Positions 14,989 through 27,481 of a DNA stretch of 49,457 nucleotides are shown one piece after another. A model generated the notes under the pieces. The model did not search any database and was not told the DNA's origin. It was given only the letters and a program-made list of their open reading frames with translations. Each line of letters opens with the position of its first letter. Position 1 is the first letter of the stretch. The DNA lies in contig NZ_AYXG01000005.1 in assembly GCF_000564855.1 (NCBI RefSeq), forward strand, positions 1 through 49,457. The letters run 5' to 3'. Source of the stretch: Actinokineospora spheciospongiae. Its GTDB lineage: Bacteria > Actinomycetota > Actinomycetes > Mycobacteriales > Pseudonocardiaceae. Made by a program: the position numbers and the translations under genes.

Positions 14989-16020
14989 GTGACCACCGCA
15001 CCCTGGGCTCCCGGCTCCGCCACCGGCGTCGGCTCCCTCCCCGGCCAGGACCCGCGCGAGGCCGCCGCCGTGGTCCTCGGCGAACTGCCCGACCTCCCGC
15101 ACCTGCCCGAACTCCCCGGCCGGGGCACGGGCTCCGACACCATCGGCCGCACGGCGGCGCTGCTGGTCGACCTGGCGGTCGAACTCGTCCCCTCCGGCTA
15201 CCGGGTCACCGCCCACCGCGGCATCGACCACCGCCGCGCCGAAGACCACCTCCGCCGCGACCTCGACGCCATCGAGGAGGCGGCCGAGACGACCGGGCCG
15301 AAGCTGCTCAAGCTCCAGTTGGCAGGCCCCTGGACCCTCGCCACCGGCGTCGAACTCCCCCGGGGCCACCGCGTCCTCACCGACCGGGGCGCCCTCCGCG
15401 AGTTCGGCGAATCCCTGGCCGAGGGCCTGACCCGGCACGTCGCCGAGGTCCGCCGCCGCACCGGCGCCGAGGTCGTGGTCCAACTCGACGAACCCAGCCT
15501 CCCCGCCGTCCTGGCGGGCTCCCTGCCCACCCCCTCCGGCTACGGCATGGTCCCCCCGGTCCCCGCCCCGGACGCCCGAGACACCCTCGCCACCCTCGTC
15601 GACGCCGCCAAGTCCGCCACCGGCCACCCGGTGGTCGTCCACTGCTGCGCCCCCCGCCCCCCGGTCGCCCTCCTCCGCTCAGCGGGCGCCGAAGCCCTCT
15701 CCCTCGACGCCACCCTCCTGGCCACCATCCCCGCCACCCTCTCCGACGACATCGGCGAAGCCTGGGACGCGGGGACCACGTTCTTCCTCGGCCTGGTCCC
15801 CAGCACCGACCCGACGTCCCCGGTCACCCTGCGCGGCCTGGCGGACCCGGCCCTCAAACTGGTCGACCGCCTGGGCTTCCCCCGCACCCTGCTCGCGGGT
15901 TCGGCGGTCGTCACCCCCACCTGCGGCCTCGCCGGGGCCACCCACGCCTGGGCCCGCCGGGCGCTGTCGCTGTCGAGGGACCTGGGCAAGGCCTTCGTGG
16001 AACCCCCGGAATCCTGGTAG
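14989..16020 (+). CDS. cobalamin-independent methionine synthase-like protein (MetE C-terminal domain)
   Basis: A 343-residue protein equivalent to only the C-terminal, zinc-bearing barrel of MetE. It starts TTAPWAPGSATGVGSLPG like the actinobacterial family and has the zinc-site motif VHCCAP (His218, Cys219/Cys220) and the later TCGL with Cys312. MetE proper has about 750 residues in two barrels, so methyl transfer from folate by this protein alone is unproven. GTG 14989 is chosen by homology; a GTG at 14947 would add 14 atypical residues. In Mycobacterium a similar gene (Rv3015c) lies next to ligA. Here about 6.6 kb separates the two. Confidence 0.8.
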   Translation: MTTAPWAPGSATGVGSLPGQDPREAAAVVLGELPDLPHLPELPGRGTGSDTIGRTAALLVDLAVELVPSGYRVTAHRGIDHRRAEDHLRRDLDAIEEAAETTGPKLLKLQLAGPWTLATGVELPRGHRVLTDRGALREFGESLAEGLTRHVAEVRRRTGAEVVVQLDEPSLPAVLAGSLPTPSGYGMVPPVPAPDARDTLATLVDAAKSATGHPVVVHCCAPRPPVALLRSAGAEALSLDATLLATIPATLSDDIGEAWDAGTTFFLGLVPSTDPTSPVTLRGLADPALKLVDRLGFPRTLLAGSAVVTPTCGLAGATHAWARRALSLSRDLGKAFVEPPESW

Positions 16021-16063
16021 CCCCACCCACGGCGAACCCGGCGACCACCGCACGGGAGGTTGC

Positions 16064-16085
16064 CGGATCGGCGGTGCCCGATCCG
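16064..16085. terminator. hairpin between convergent metE-like and LysR genes
   Basis: CGGATCG (16064-16070) and CGATCCG (16079-16085) pair perfectly around an 8-nt loop, in an 85-bp gap between convergent genes. The stem is modest and there is no T-run. Confidence 0.45.
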
Positions 16086-16105
16086 TCCACAGCGGTCGAG
16101 CCGCG

Positions 16106-17032
16106 TCAGCGCAGCGGCTCGACCCCCACCGGCAGCGCCCCCGCCGCCACCAGTCCGTCCAGGTGTCCCAGCAGCACCGATCGGAACGCCCGGGCCGCCG
16201 CCGTGGGTGGCACGTCCGTCCGGTGCGCCAGCGCCACCGTCCGCCGGATGCCCGCCCCTGCCAGCGGTGTCGCCCGCAGCCACGGCCGCCCGGGCAGCAC
16301 CAGGCTCGGCACGATCGCCAGCCCCAACCCCGCTTCCACGAACCGCAGCACCGCGTCCATCTCCCCGCCCTCCACCGCGAACAGCGGTTCGAACCCGGCG
16401 GCGCGGCACGCTTGGAGGGTGGTTTCCCGCAGGTCGTAGCCCACGCGGAACATCACCATCGGCCGGTCCCGCAGGTAGTCCAAGGGCACTGACGCGGGCA
16501 GCGGGGCGGCGTCGGCGGCTGAGGCCACCACCAGGTGTTCGCGCAGGATCGGGGTCGACGTCAGCGCCGGGTCGATCCCCTGCGGGGGGACGATCACCAG
16601 GGCGAGGTCCAGTTCCCCGCCGAGCAGGGCCGCCGTCAGGTCGCGGGAGCCGCCTTCCTCGACCACCAGCCGCACCCCCGGGTACGCGTCGTGGAAGGTG
16701 CGCAGGACGTCGGCGAGGACGCCGACGCAGACGCTGGGGGTGGCGCCGAGGCGGATGCGGCCCCGGCGCAGGCCCACCAGTTCCGCGACCTCCAGGCGGG
16801 CGGTGTCCACGTCGGACAGGATGCGCTTGGCGACGGGGAGCAGCGCCTCCCCGGCGGGGGTGAGGGTGACGTTGCCGCGGGCCCGGTTGAACAGGGGGGC
16901 GCCCAGTTCGGCTTCGAGGCTGTGGATCTGCTTGCTCAGTGAGGGCTGTGCCACACGCGCGCGCTCGGCGGCCCGGGTGAAGTGGCGGGTGTCGGCCACT
17001 GCCAGGAAGTATGCGAGCTGCTGCAACGTCAT
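16106..17032 (-). CDS. LysR family transcriptional regulator
   Basis: A 308-residue LysR regulator: an N-terminal winged helix-turn-helix (residues 1-60: [34 protein letters not shown]...) and a two-lobed periplasmic-binding-protein-like effector domain (about 90-300). It is divergent from the sdhCAB operon. Its ATG lies inside a LysR box, and a TAGCCT -10 box ends 6 nt before the ATG. It should therefore be made from a leaderless mRNA, repress itself when bound and control the sdh operon. The effector is unknown; a C4-dicarboxylate or a related metabolite is possible, as the target is succinate dehydrogenase. Confidence 0.9.
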   Translation of the reverse strand: MTLQQLAYFLAVADTRHFTRAAERARVAQPSLSKQIHSLEAELGAPLFNRARGNVTLTPAGEALLPVAKRILSDVDTARLEVAELVGLRRGRIRLGATPSVCVGVLADVLRTFHDAYPGVRLVVEEGGSRDLTAALLGGELDLALVIVPPQGIDPALTSTPILREHLVVASAADAAPLPASVPLDYLRDRPMVMFRVGYDLRETTLQACRAAGFEPLFAVEGGEMDAVLRFVEAGLGLAIVPSLVLPGRPWLRATPLAGAGIRRTVALAHRTDVPPTAAARAFRSVLLGHLDGLVAAGALPVGVEPLR

Positions 17033-17045
17033 AGTCTGAGGCTAT
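17031..17045. promoter_or_regulatory. LysR box between lysR and sdhC
   Basis: ATAG-N7-CTAT (17031-17045) contains the T-N11-A core of LysR-type recognition sites. It overlaps the lysR start codon (17032-17030) and the lysR -10 box TAGCCT (17044-17039, minus strand). It lies about 58 bp before the sdhC ATG, close to the usual -65 recognition position relative to a downstream target start. Confidence 0.65.
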
Positions 17046-17102
17046 CGTGTCCAGCACATTCATGTATTGGACGACTTGTGGGGCCGCTCCTACGTTGGCG
17101 GC

Positions 17103-17828
17103 ATGGCAGTCAGCACCGCGCCGGGAACCCCGGCGCCGCAACGGGTTCGGCGGTCGACCGCGGGGCGGGTGTGGTCGTCGACGGTGGGCAAGAAGGCCGT
17201 CATGGCCGTGTCCGGGGCGATCCTCTTCCTCTACGTCGTCGCGCACATGGTGGGCAACCTCAAGGCGTTCGCGGGGGCCGGGGCGCTCGACGACTACGGG
17301 GTGTTCCTGCGGGAGTTCCTGTCCCCGGTCCTCGGCTACGGCGGGTTCCTGTGGGTGGTGCGGGTCGTTCTCCTGCTCGCCGTGGTGCTGCACATGGTGG
17401 CCGCGGTCCAGCTCGCGCGGCGGGCGCGGAAGGCGCGGCCGGTCTCCTACGCGCACCGGCCGAAGGTGCAGGGGAGCTACGCCGCGCGGACCATGCGGTG
17501 GGGTGGGGTGATCATCGCCCTGTTCGTGGTCTACCACCTGCTCGACCTGACCGCGGGCGTGCTCAACCCGAACGGCGTCGAGGGGGCGATCCACGCCAAC
17601 GTGGTGGCCGACTTCCAGCGCTGGTACGTGGTGCTCGCCTACACCCTGGCCGTGGTGGCGCTGGGGTTCCACCTGCGGCACGGGCTGTTCAGCGCGCTGC
17701 GCAGCCTCGGTGTGGCCAGCGCCCGCCGGGCCGCCGCCGTGCGGGGCACCGCGCTCGGTGTGGCCGTCGTGATCACCGTGGGCTTCCTCGTCGTGCCGTT
17801 CGGCGTCCTCTTCGGAATCGTGAGGTGA
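17103..17828 (+). CDS. sdhC: succinate dehydrogenase/fumarate reductase cytochrome b subunit
   Basis: A 241-residue membrane anchor with about five TM helices. Likely haem-ligand histidines lie in [24 protein letters not shown] and LGFHLRHG, the di-haem, single-polypeptide type found in Wolinella/Bacillus-like enzymes and mycobacterial Sdh1. It passes electrons between the quinone pool and the flavoprotein/iron-sulfur pair. ATG 17103 is preferred; an in-frame TTG at 17067 would add 12 residues. It begins the sdhCAB operon, with sdhA 2 nt downstream, and is probably under the divergent LysR regulator. Confidence 0.9.
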   Translation: MAVSTAPGTPAPQRVRRSTAGRVWSSTVGKKAVMAVSGAILFLYVVAHMVGNLKAFAGAGALDDYGVFLREFLSPVLGYGGFLWVVRVVLLLAVVLHMVAAVQLARRARKARPVSYAHRPKVQGSYAARTMRWGGVIIALFVVYHLLDLTAGVLNPNGVEGAIHANVVADFQRWYVVLAYTLAVVALGFHLRHGLFSALRSLGVASARRAAAVRGTALGVAVVITVGFLVVPFGVLFGIVR

Positions 17829-17830
17829 CC

Positions 17831-19767
<1,937 letters not shown>

Positions 19768-19771
<4 letters not shown>

Positions 19772-20514
19772 GGTACACGCTGCGGGTCTGGCGCCAGCGC
19801 GGCCCCGAGGAATCGGGCGGGCTGGTCGACTACGACGTCGACGGCATCAGCCCGGACATGTCGTTCCTGGAGATGCTGGACGTCCTCAACGAGCGCTTGG
19901 TCCTCGACGGCGAGGAGCCGGTGGCCTTCGACCACGACTGCCGCGAGGGCATCTGCGGCATGTGCGGCCTGATGATCGACGGCGTCGCCCACGGCCCCGA
20001 GCGCGCCACCACCACCTGCCAGCTCCACATGCGCCACTTCGACCCGGCCGAGCCGATCGTGGTGGAGCCGTGGCGGGCCGCCCCCTTCCCGGTGGTGCGC
20101 GACCTGATGGTGGACCGCTCGGCGCTGGACCGGATCGTGGAGGCGGGCGGCTACATCAGCGCCCCGGCCGGCGCCGCCCCCGACGCGCACGCCGTACCCA
20201 TCCCCAAGGCCGACGCCGACGCCGCGTTCACCGCCGCCGCCTGCATCGGCTGCGGCGCCTGCGTGGCGGCCTGCCCCAACGGGTCGCCGATGCTGTTCAC
20301 CGCCGCCAAGGCCACCCACCTCGGGCTGCTGCCGCAGGGCCAACCGGAACGCTTGTCCCGGGCCGAGGACATGCTCACCGCCCAGGACGACCTCGGCTTC
20401 GGCGGCTGCACCCAGACGGGCGAATGCACCCTGGTCTGCCCCAAGGGAATCCCCCTGGAAACCATCGCCACCCTCAACCACGACGTGCTCACCGCCGCCC
20501 TGCGCGGGCGCTGA
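19768..20514 (+). CDS. sdhB: succinate dehydrogenase/fumarate reductase iron-sulfur subunit
   Basis: A 248-residue subunit with an N-terminal plant-type [2Fe-2S] domain (Cys58, Cys63, Cys66, Cys84 in CREGICGMC...TTTC). The C-terminal ferredoxin domain has ligands [12 protein letters not shown] (159, 162, 165, 169) and [14 protein letters not shown] (214, 220, 224) for the [4Fe-4S] and [3Fe-4S] centres. It wires the flavin to the haem subunit. The GTG start overlaps the sdhA stop (GTGA), so synthesis is coupled. A strong terminator follows. Confidence 0.95.
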
Positions 20515-20531
20515 GGCGCCACCGGCGTGGA

Positions 20532-20564
20532 GAGGCCCCGCCCGGTTGTCCCGGACGGGGCCTC
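20532..20564. terminator. terminator of the sdhCAB operon (bidirectional)
   Basis: GAGGCCCCG-C-CCGG pairs with CCGG-A-CGGGGCCTC (13 pairs with one mismatch) around a TTGTC loop, followed by GCTGTTCTGCTT. It lies between sdhB and the convergent DUF397 gene. Confidence 0.75.
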
Positions 20565-20580
20565 GCTGTTCTGCTTCGGG

Positions 20581-20766
20581 CTACTCAGCGCCCACGCGCT
20601 TGGCAACCGCGAGGAAGGCCGCGAACCCCCCGGCCGGGATTGTCAGGGAGCCACTTTCCCGGCTCTTGGTGTCGCGGATGCCCGTCGCCGTGGCCGTGAC
20701 CCGCAGCTCCACACAAGAGGCCAGGTTGCCGCTTCGGGTGCTCTTGCGCCACTGGTCAGTGTTCAC
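20581..20766 (-). CDS. DUF397 domain-containing protein
   Basis: A 61-residue protein of the DUF397 family common in actinomycetes: WRKSTRSGNLASCVEL at the start, then VRDTK-like IRDTKSRESGSLTIPAGGFAAFLAVAKRV. It overlaps the end of the upstream XRE regulator gene by 11 nt. Such small proteins are typically encoded beside an XRE/DUF5753 regulator (WhiJ-like loci in Streptomyces) and are thought to act as its partner or antagonist in development or toxin-antitoxin-like control. That role is inferred here from the pairing only. Confidence 0.85.
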   Translation of the reverse strand: MNTDQWRKSTRSGNLASCVELRVTATATGIRDTKSRESGSLTIPAGGFAAFLAVAKRVGAE

Positions 20767-21580
20767 TGTCCCTCACCTCTCGGATGAACCGGCGTGATTC
20801 GTCCGCCGGAAGGCATTGCTGTTGGACGTCGAGCCACGCGTCGGAGAAGCGCTTGACGTCGTCCTCATCCTCCACCGTGGAGGTGCCGCCGCCTTGCAAG
20901 TCCATGTGGACTGAATCGGGTTCGTCCGCTTCGGGGAAGCTCAGGATGAGGAGTTGACTGACCATCGTTTCATAGGCCCCGGCCACGAACGGCAGGACCT
21001 GGATCGTGATGTTCTCGGCCTCGGACATGGTGAGCAGGTGGTCCAACTGCTCGCGCCACGCTGCTGTCCCGCCAAGTCGGCGCCGGATGGCCGCCTCGTC
21101 GATCAGGGCGTGGAGTTCGAGCGGGTGGGGTTTCCTGGTCAGCACCGCCTGGCGTTCCCGCCGCTCGGCTGTCGCGCGATCTGCCTCCCAGTGGCTGGGG
21201 GACAGGATTCGGGAGCGTTCGGACAGTGCTGCCACATAGCCCGTGGTTTGCAGCAGGCCGGGGATCAGGACGGTGTCCACTGTCCGTGCGCGTGACGCCT
21301 CGGACTCGTCGGCGCGCAGGCGCGCGTACGCCTTCGGCAAGCTCTCCGCGTCGCTGATCTCGGCGGTGGCCGCCTCGGCGAGGTGGTAGACCTCGATCGC
21401 CTTCTCCCGCTCCGCCCTGTCCATGCCGAGCGCGGTCAGGACGCTGATGAACCGGTGGTAGCTGATGAGGTTGTCGCCGTTGAGCAGGCGGTAGATCGAC
21501 TGTCGCGAGACGCGGGTCTCGGCGGCCAGTGCCGCGATGTCGTCGAGGTACCCGGCCCGTTCGACGTACGGCTCCTGAAC
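20756..21580 (-). CDS. XRE-type helix-turn-helix regulator with DUF5753 (start unresolved)
   Basis: The frame encodes an HTH (AALAAETRVSRQSIYRLLNGDNLISYHRFISVLTALG) and a C-terminal DUF5753 domain (DTVLIPGLLQTTGYVAAL..., ERQAVLTR, LHALIDEAAIRRRLGG, LLTMSEAENITIQVLPF, FRxW-like end), the normal WhiJ-like architecture. No ATG, GTG or TTG lies in a sensible place: the first in-frame ATG (21424) would delete the HTH, and upstream the frame runs antisense through another gene. An ATG at 21594-21592 in the neighbouring frame gives MAGLSF and would join QEPYVERAGYLDD after one inserted base near 21580. A frameshift (natural or a sequencing error) or a non-standard start is therefore likely. It forms a pair with the downstream DUF397 gene. 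Confidence 0.75.
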   Translation of the reverse strand, partial: VQEPYVERAGYLDDIAALAAETRVSRQSIYRLLNGDNLISYHRFISVLTALGMDRAEREKAIEVYHLAEAATAEISDAESLPKAYARLRADESEASRARTVDTVLIPGLLQTTGYVAALSERSRILSPSHWEADRATAERRERQAVLTRKPHPLELHALIDEAAIRRRLGGTAAWREQLDHLLTMSEAENITIQVLPFVAGAYETMVSQLLILSFPEADEPDSVHMDLQGGGTSTVEDEDDVKRFSDAWLDVQQQCLPADESRRFIREVRDSEH

Positions 21581-21592
21581 GAAAGGCCTGCC

Positions 21593-21934
21593 ATGCAGTA
21601 CGGGTACTTCCTGCTGAAGATCGTCGGCTCCGACGGCGCCAAGATCGAGGAGTGGGACCTCCTCGACTTCTCGGAGGTGCCGTTGGACGGACACGACCCG
21701 AACGGCCCGGCCGTGTCGGAGGCCATCGCTTCGCTGTCCCGGTGGGGTGACGAGCGATTGGCGGCGCACTCGGGCTACTACGAGCTGTTCAACATCTGCC
21801 TCGCCTCCCGCGCGGAAGGCGAGGAGGGAGAGGGCTACCCGCACGAGGTGATCGCGGAGGAGTACCGGGTCATGTTGTCCGGCAAGCGCTTGGACACCGC
21901 CGGTGTCCTGGATGTGCGCCCCGGCAAGGGGTGA
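21593..21934 (+). CDS. hypothetical protein, 113 aa
   Basis: A 113-residue acidic protein starting MQYGYFLLKIVGSDGAKIEEWDLLDFSEVPLDGHD, with strong GC third-position bias that supports real coding. I recognise no family. The ATG has AAAGG about 7 nt upstream. The start codon shares the CATG palindrome with a possible ATG of the divergent XRE regulator, so the two genes would begin on the same four bases. It lies 18 nt before the next gene. It has no signal peptide or membrane segment. Confidence 0.65.
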   Translation: MQYGYFLLKIVGSDGAKIEEWDLLDFSEVPLDGHDPNGPAVSEAIASLSRWGDERLAAHSGYYELFNICLASRAEGEEGEGYPHEVIAEEYRVMLSGKRLDTAGVLDVRPGKG

Positions 21935-21952
21935 TCCGGCGATACTGGGCGC

Positions 21953-22597
21953 ATGAAGTGGTTCCGCCGCGCAGCACCCGAGCCCGCCCCGCAGCCGACC
22001 CCGGACCCGGCGGCGGCCGCGGCCCGGTTCTGGGCGGACTGGCACGAGCTACTGCCCGAGATCTCCGCCGCCCTGGGCGACAACGAGCCCAACCGGGTGG
22101 AGAACGCGCTGTGCGAGCTGGTCGCCGCCCTGCACCCGGACCTGCACTTCTCCCTCGACCGGGGGCACCGGTCGATCTACTCGTTCGTGGTGTCCGGCCA
22201 GGAAGACCCGCTGCTGCGCCCCACCACCGACGCGTGGAAGGCCGCCGCGCCGCCGGACACCGCGATCTGGGAGTTCCACGACTCGGTGCCCCCGGTGCCG
22301 GACCCGACCGGGGTGACGGTGAACCTCGGCCCGCACCGGGTCGCGCTCGCCGACATCCGGGTGCACGCCCAGGTCGACCGGGCGGCGGGGCTCGTCGACG
22401 TGGCGGTGCACCACCCGGTGCTGGCCGTGCTCGACCCGGCCGCCCGGGCGGCGATGACCTTCCTGCCGCTGGACGCCACCCTGGGCGAGCGCGTGGCGGG
22501 CGCCCGGCTGCGCCGCGTCGAGGCCGCCGACGTCGAGCCCGAGGACAGCATCGACCTGCTTGAGCTGCGCAGACTCGTCGACACCCTGGACGGCTGA
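21953..22597 (+). CDS. hypothetical protein, 214 aa
   Basis: A 214-residue soluble protein, MKWFRRAAPEPAPQP..., with a short Pro-rich N-terminus and a mixed alpha/beta body (FWADWHELLPEISAALGDNEPNRVENALCELVAALHPDLHFSLDRGHRSIYSFVVSG). The body begins like a group of actinobacterial uncharacterised proteins, but I cannot name the family. GATACT (21941-21946) is 6 nt before the ATG, so the mRNA is probably leaderless. It ends 38 nt before ligA and may be co-transcribed with it, although ligA also has its own -10 box. Confidence 0.75.
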   Translation: MKWFRRAAPEPAPQPTPDPAAAAARFWADWHELLPEISAALGDNEPNRVENALCELVAALHPDLHFSLDRGHRSIYSFVVSGQEDPLLRPTTDAWKAAAPPDTAIWEFHDSVPPVPDPTGVTVNLGPHRVALADIRVHAQVDRAAGLVDVAVHHPVLAVLDPAARAAMTFLPLDATLGERVAGARLRRVEAADVEPEDSIDLLELRRLVDTLDG

Positions 22598-22623
22598 GCA
22601 CGCGGATTGTCGGACCCTGTCGA

Positions 22624-25161
<2,538 letters not shown>

Positions 25162-25299
25162 GCCACCACCCGAGAAAAAACCCCCGAACGGGGTATGTCC
25201 CGACGAGCGCCTTCCCACTACGGCGGGGAGCGCCCACCCGGCTGAGCCGACTCGGCCCGCCGGGCGCAGAGCAGGGCAACAGCACAACCGGAGGAGTTG

Positions 25300-25809
25300 G
25301 TGGTCGAGTTGGGCGACGTGTCCGTCAGACCAGCGCGGGTGGACGAACTGGACCGGGTGGGCGTCCTCACCACCGAGGCCTACCGGGCCGACGGCTACAT
25401 CGACGGTTCCACCACCGGCTACGCCCAACACCTCGCCGACGCCGACTCCCGGATGCGCGCGGCCGAACTGCTGGTCGCGGTGGACGACACCGGCACCCTG
25501 CTGGGCACGGTCACCATCGCCCTCCCCGGCACCCCCTACGCCGAGATCTCCCGCGAGGGCGAACTGGAGTTCCGGATGCTCGCCGTCGGCGTCGAGGCCC
25601 GGGGGCGCGGGGTGGGCGAACAGCTCGTCCGAGCCGTCTTCGCCCGCGCCCGCGAACTCGCCCTGCCCCGGGTGGTCCTGTGCACCTCGTCGCAGATGGC
25701 CACCGCCCACCGCCTCTACGAACGCCTCGGCTTCACCCGCCTGCCCGACCGGGACTGGAGCCCCGGCCCCGAGGTCCGCCTGATCGCCTTCGCCACGGAC
25801 ACGCCCTGA
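25300..25809 (+). CDS. GNAT family N-acetyltransferase
   Basis: A GNAT acetyltransferase of about 169 residues. It starts VSVRPARVDELDRVGVLTTEAY, and the acetyl-CoA binding motif A is FRMLAVGVEARGRGVGEQLVRAVFARA (R/Q-x-x-G-x-G/A type), followed by the motif B segment MATAHRLYERLGFTRLPDRDW. GNATs transfer acetyl from acetyl-CoA to amines of proteins, antibiotics or metabolites. The acceptor here is unknown. GGAGGAG lies just upstream of TTG 25297, GTG 25300 and TTG 25309; GTG 25300 or TTG 25309 are the realistic starts. It follows ligA by 138 bp and is followed by the repeat region. Confidence 0.87.
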   Translation: MVELGDVSVRPARVDELDRVGVLTTEAYRADGYIDGSTTGYAQHLADADSRMRAAELLVAVDDTGTLLGTVTIALPGTPYAEISREGELEFRMLAVGVEARGRGVGEQLVRAVFARARELALPRVVLCTSSQMATAHRLYERLGFTRLPDRDWSPGPEVRLIAFATDTP

Positions 25810-25852
25810 GGCGCCACCGCCCCACTCCGAGGCCACCCGGACCAACGAGGCC

Positions 25853-25994
25853 CCGACCACCCCGAAAACCGCCGCCGCCCAGCCGCCAGCCACCCGAACA
25901 CCGCGGCACAGCCGCCGACCACCCCGAAAACCGCCGCCGCCCAGCCGCCAGCCACCCGAACACCGCGGCACAGCCGCCGACCACCCCCGAAACC
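25853..25994. repeat. 62-bp tandem repeat, two perfect copies and a partial third
   Basis: Units begin at 25853, 25915 and 25977, each opening with CCGACCACCCC. The first two are identical over 62 bp; the third diverges after about 18 bp. The unit is C-rich on the plus strand. Confidence 0.85.
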
Positions 25995-26214
25995 GCTGGC
26001 CCGGCCACCAGCCGCCCGACGCCACCAAGCGCAGCGACAACCAACCACCCGGCAAACCGCCGCCCCGGCTACCAGCCGCCGAACCCCACCGACTCAGCAA
26101 CAACCAGCCAGCCACCCACCCACTCCTACAAGCCGCCGACCCGGCTACCAGCCACGCCGATCCCCACCGGCGCAGCCGCCGACCACCCCAAAACCGCCGG
26201 CCGGCTACGGCCAT

Positions 26215-26361
26215 GCCCGGGTGGGTGGATGTGTTTGGCCGGGGGTGGCGATCATGTGCAAGCCTGCCTGGGCGGTGGGGCATCCCTTCAGCCCCACCCT
26301 GTCACGCTGGGCCACATGATCGCCGTAGGGGCCCCGGCCAAGCACATCCACCCAGCCGGGC
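26215..26361. repeat. 147-bp imperfect inverted repeat (MITE- or REP-like)
   Basis: Left arm 26215-26258 and right arm 26313-26361 are reverse complements over about 44-49 bp with a few mismatches and one small indel (shared blocks GTGGGTGGATGTG, TTGGCCGGGG and GCGATCATGTG). The 54-bp centre holds a further 7-bp hairpin, GGTGGGG / CCCCACC. The whole can fold into one long stem-loop. No transposase is present. Confidence 0.75.
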
Positions 26362-26519
26362 ACCCCACAACAATGACCGGGCTCGGCCAGCCGGGCACCC
26401 CACAACAATGACCGGGCTCGGCCAGCCGGGCACCCCACAACAATGACCGGGCTCGGCCAGCCGGGCACCCCACAACAATGACCGGGCTCGGCCAGCCGGG
26501 CACCCCCAACAATGACCGG
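26355..26519. repeat. 35-bp tandem repeat, four copies plus a truncated fifth
   Basis: Units start at 26355, 26390, 26425, 26460 and 26495. Each runs GCCGGGCACCCCACAACAAT and then a short part with CCGGGCT...AGCCGG self-complementarity. The fifth lacks two bases and ends early. The first unit overlaps the right arm of the inverted repeat. The copies abut with no unique spacers, so this is not a CRISPR array. Confidence 0.85.
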
Positions 26520-26538
26520 CACCGAGGAGCACACAGCC

Positions 26539-27189
26539 TCAGTCCGGCAGGACCACCGCGACGATCCCCGCCAGGTGGGCCAACCGCGCCACCTCGGCGG
26601 CGCGGAACATCGGCCCGCCCGGCCGCCCCACCAGCAGCACCCGGTCCGGCTTCCCCAGCGGCGTGGCCGCCAGTTCGGTCCCCAGCTCCCGCCACGTGTC
26701 CGGCACCCACGGCTCCTCGCCGTCGAGGACCGTGGCCCTGGCCAGCGGCATGAACGGCAGTTCCAGCCGCTCGATGTTCGGTGCGGCCGTGGAGGCGGCC
26801 AGCTTCGCCCCGCCGGAGTCGGTGCCGACCACCAGCGCCCACCCGGCGCGGACGATCTTCGGCACGCCCTCGGTGAAGATCGCCAGCCCGTTCTTGGGTT
26901 CGGCGGCGACGTCCTCGACCAGTTCCAGCTCGCGGTGGGTGTCCAGCACCCCCGCGTACGGGCGCACCGCGTCGACCTCGACGCCCTCGATGGACTCGGC
27001 CGCGGTGATGAGGACGTCGGGGAGTCTGCCGCCGGGGAGTTCGACGACCAGGTCGTCGATGGCGGTCCCGCCGACGCGTTCGACCACGTCCACGCTGAGG
27101 ATGTCGGCCCCGATCGCCCCGAGGGCGGTGGCGACCGCCCCCAGGGTGCCTGGGCTGTCCGGTAGCTGGACCCGGATCAGGAACGACAA
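26539..27189 (-). CDS. ACT-domain protein (Rv3013-like)
   Basis: A 216-residue protein with an N-terminal ACT domain (SFLIRVQLPDSPGTLGAVATALGAIGADILSVDVVERVGG) and a second less clear domain. ACT domains bind amino acids and regulate enzymes. The same gene lies beside ligA and gatC in Mycobacterium (Rv3013), so its position is conserved, but its function is not established. A TTG start at 27189 fits the family N-terminus and has GGGAGGCG 8 nt upstream. It is divergent from gatC and may share that 292-bp control region. Confidence 0.82.
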   Translation of the reverse strand: MSFLIRVQLPDSPGTLGAVATALGAIGADILSVDVVERVGGTAIDDLVVELPGGRLPDVLITAAESIEGVEVDAVRPYAGVLDTHRELELVEDVAAEPKNGLAIFTEGVPKIVRAGWALVVGTDSGGAKLAASTAAPNIERLELPFMPLARATVLDGEEPWVPDTWRELGTELAATPLGKPDRVLLVGRPGGPMFRAAEVARLAHLAGIVAVVLPD

Positions 27190-27481
27190 GGCGAACGCCT
27201 CCCGCTACCCACTCGGTGCGCGGAACCCTGCCGCCCACGCCCTACGCCGATCGCCGATTGTCGCAGACCAGGTCACGCGCGTCCGGGCGGACCGGATCGC
27301 GGTATCAGGGGACCGGTCTAGCACCCCGGCCGCCGGGGAACAACCCGTGCGGGCCTTCCGCGACCCGCGAAATAGACTCCCGTGGTCAGGTCGGGACCTC
27401 TCCCGGCGTGGCGGACCCGAGCAGCGCCGCTGCCCAGACCGAACGCACACCGCAACGCAGACAACCCCGGGGGTTCGTCGA
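27190..27481. other. 292-bp divergent control region of the ACT-protein and gat genes
   Basis: No gene is seen. TAGACT at 27373-27378 is a likely rightward -10 box, the same hexamer as before serA, giving a leader of about 95 nt for gatC. A perfect 6-bp hairpin CCCCGG-CCG-CCGGGG lies at 27324-27338. Confidence 0.4.

Larger units (their letters stand above)
25810..26538. other. 729-bp non-coding repeat-rich region
   Basis: This stretch separates the convergent GNAT and ACT-protein genes. It holds two 62-bp tandem repeats with a partial third, degenerate Pro/Ala-codon-like C-rich sequence to about 26210, a 147-bp inverted repeat, and four and a half 35-bp tandem repeats. Frames crossing it are low-complexity and carry no recognisable protein. 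Confidence 0.75.

Noticed and set aside
14989-16020. Full-length MetE methionine synthase
   Set aside because: Only the C-terminal barrel equivalent (343 of about 750 residues) is present, and there is no N-terminal half nearby.
26355-26519. CRISPR array
   Set aside because: The 35-bp repeats abut one another without unique spacers, and no cas genes are present.
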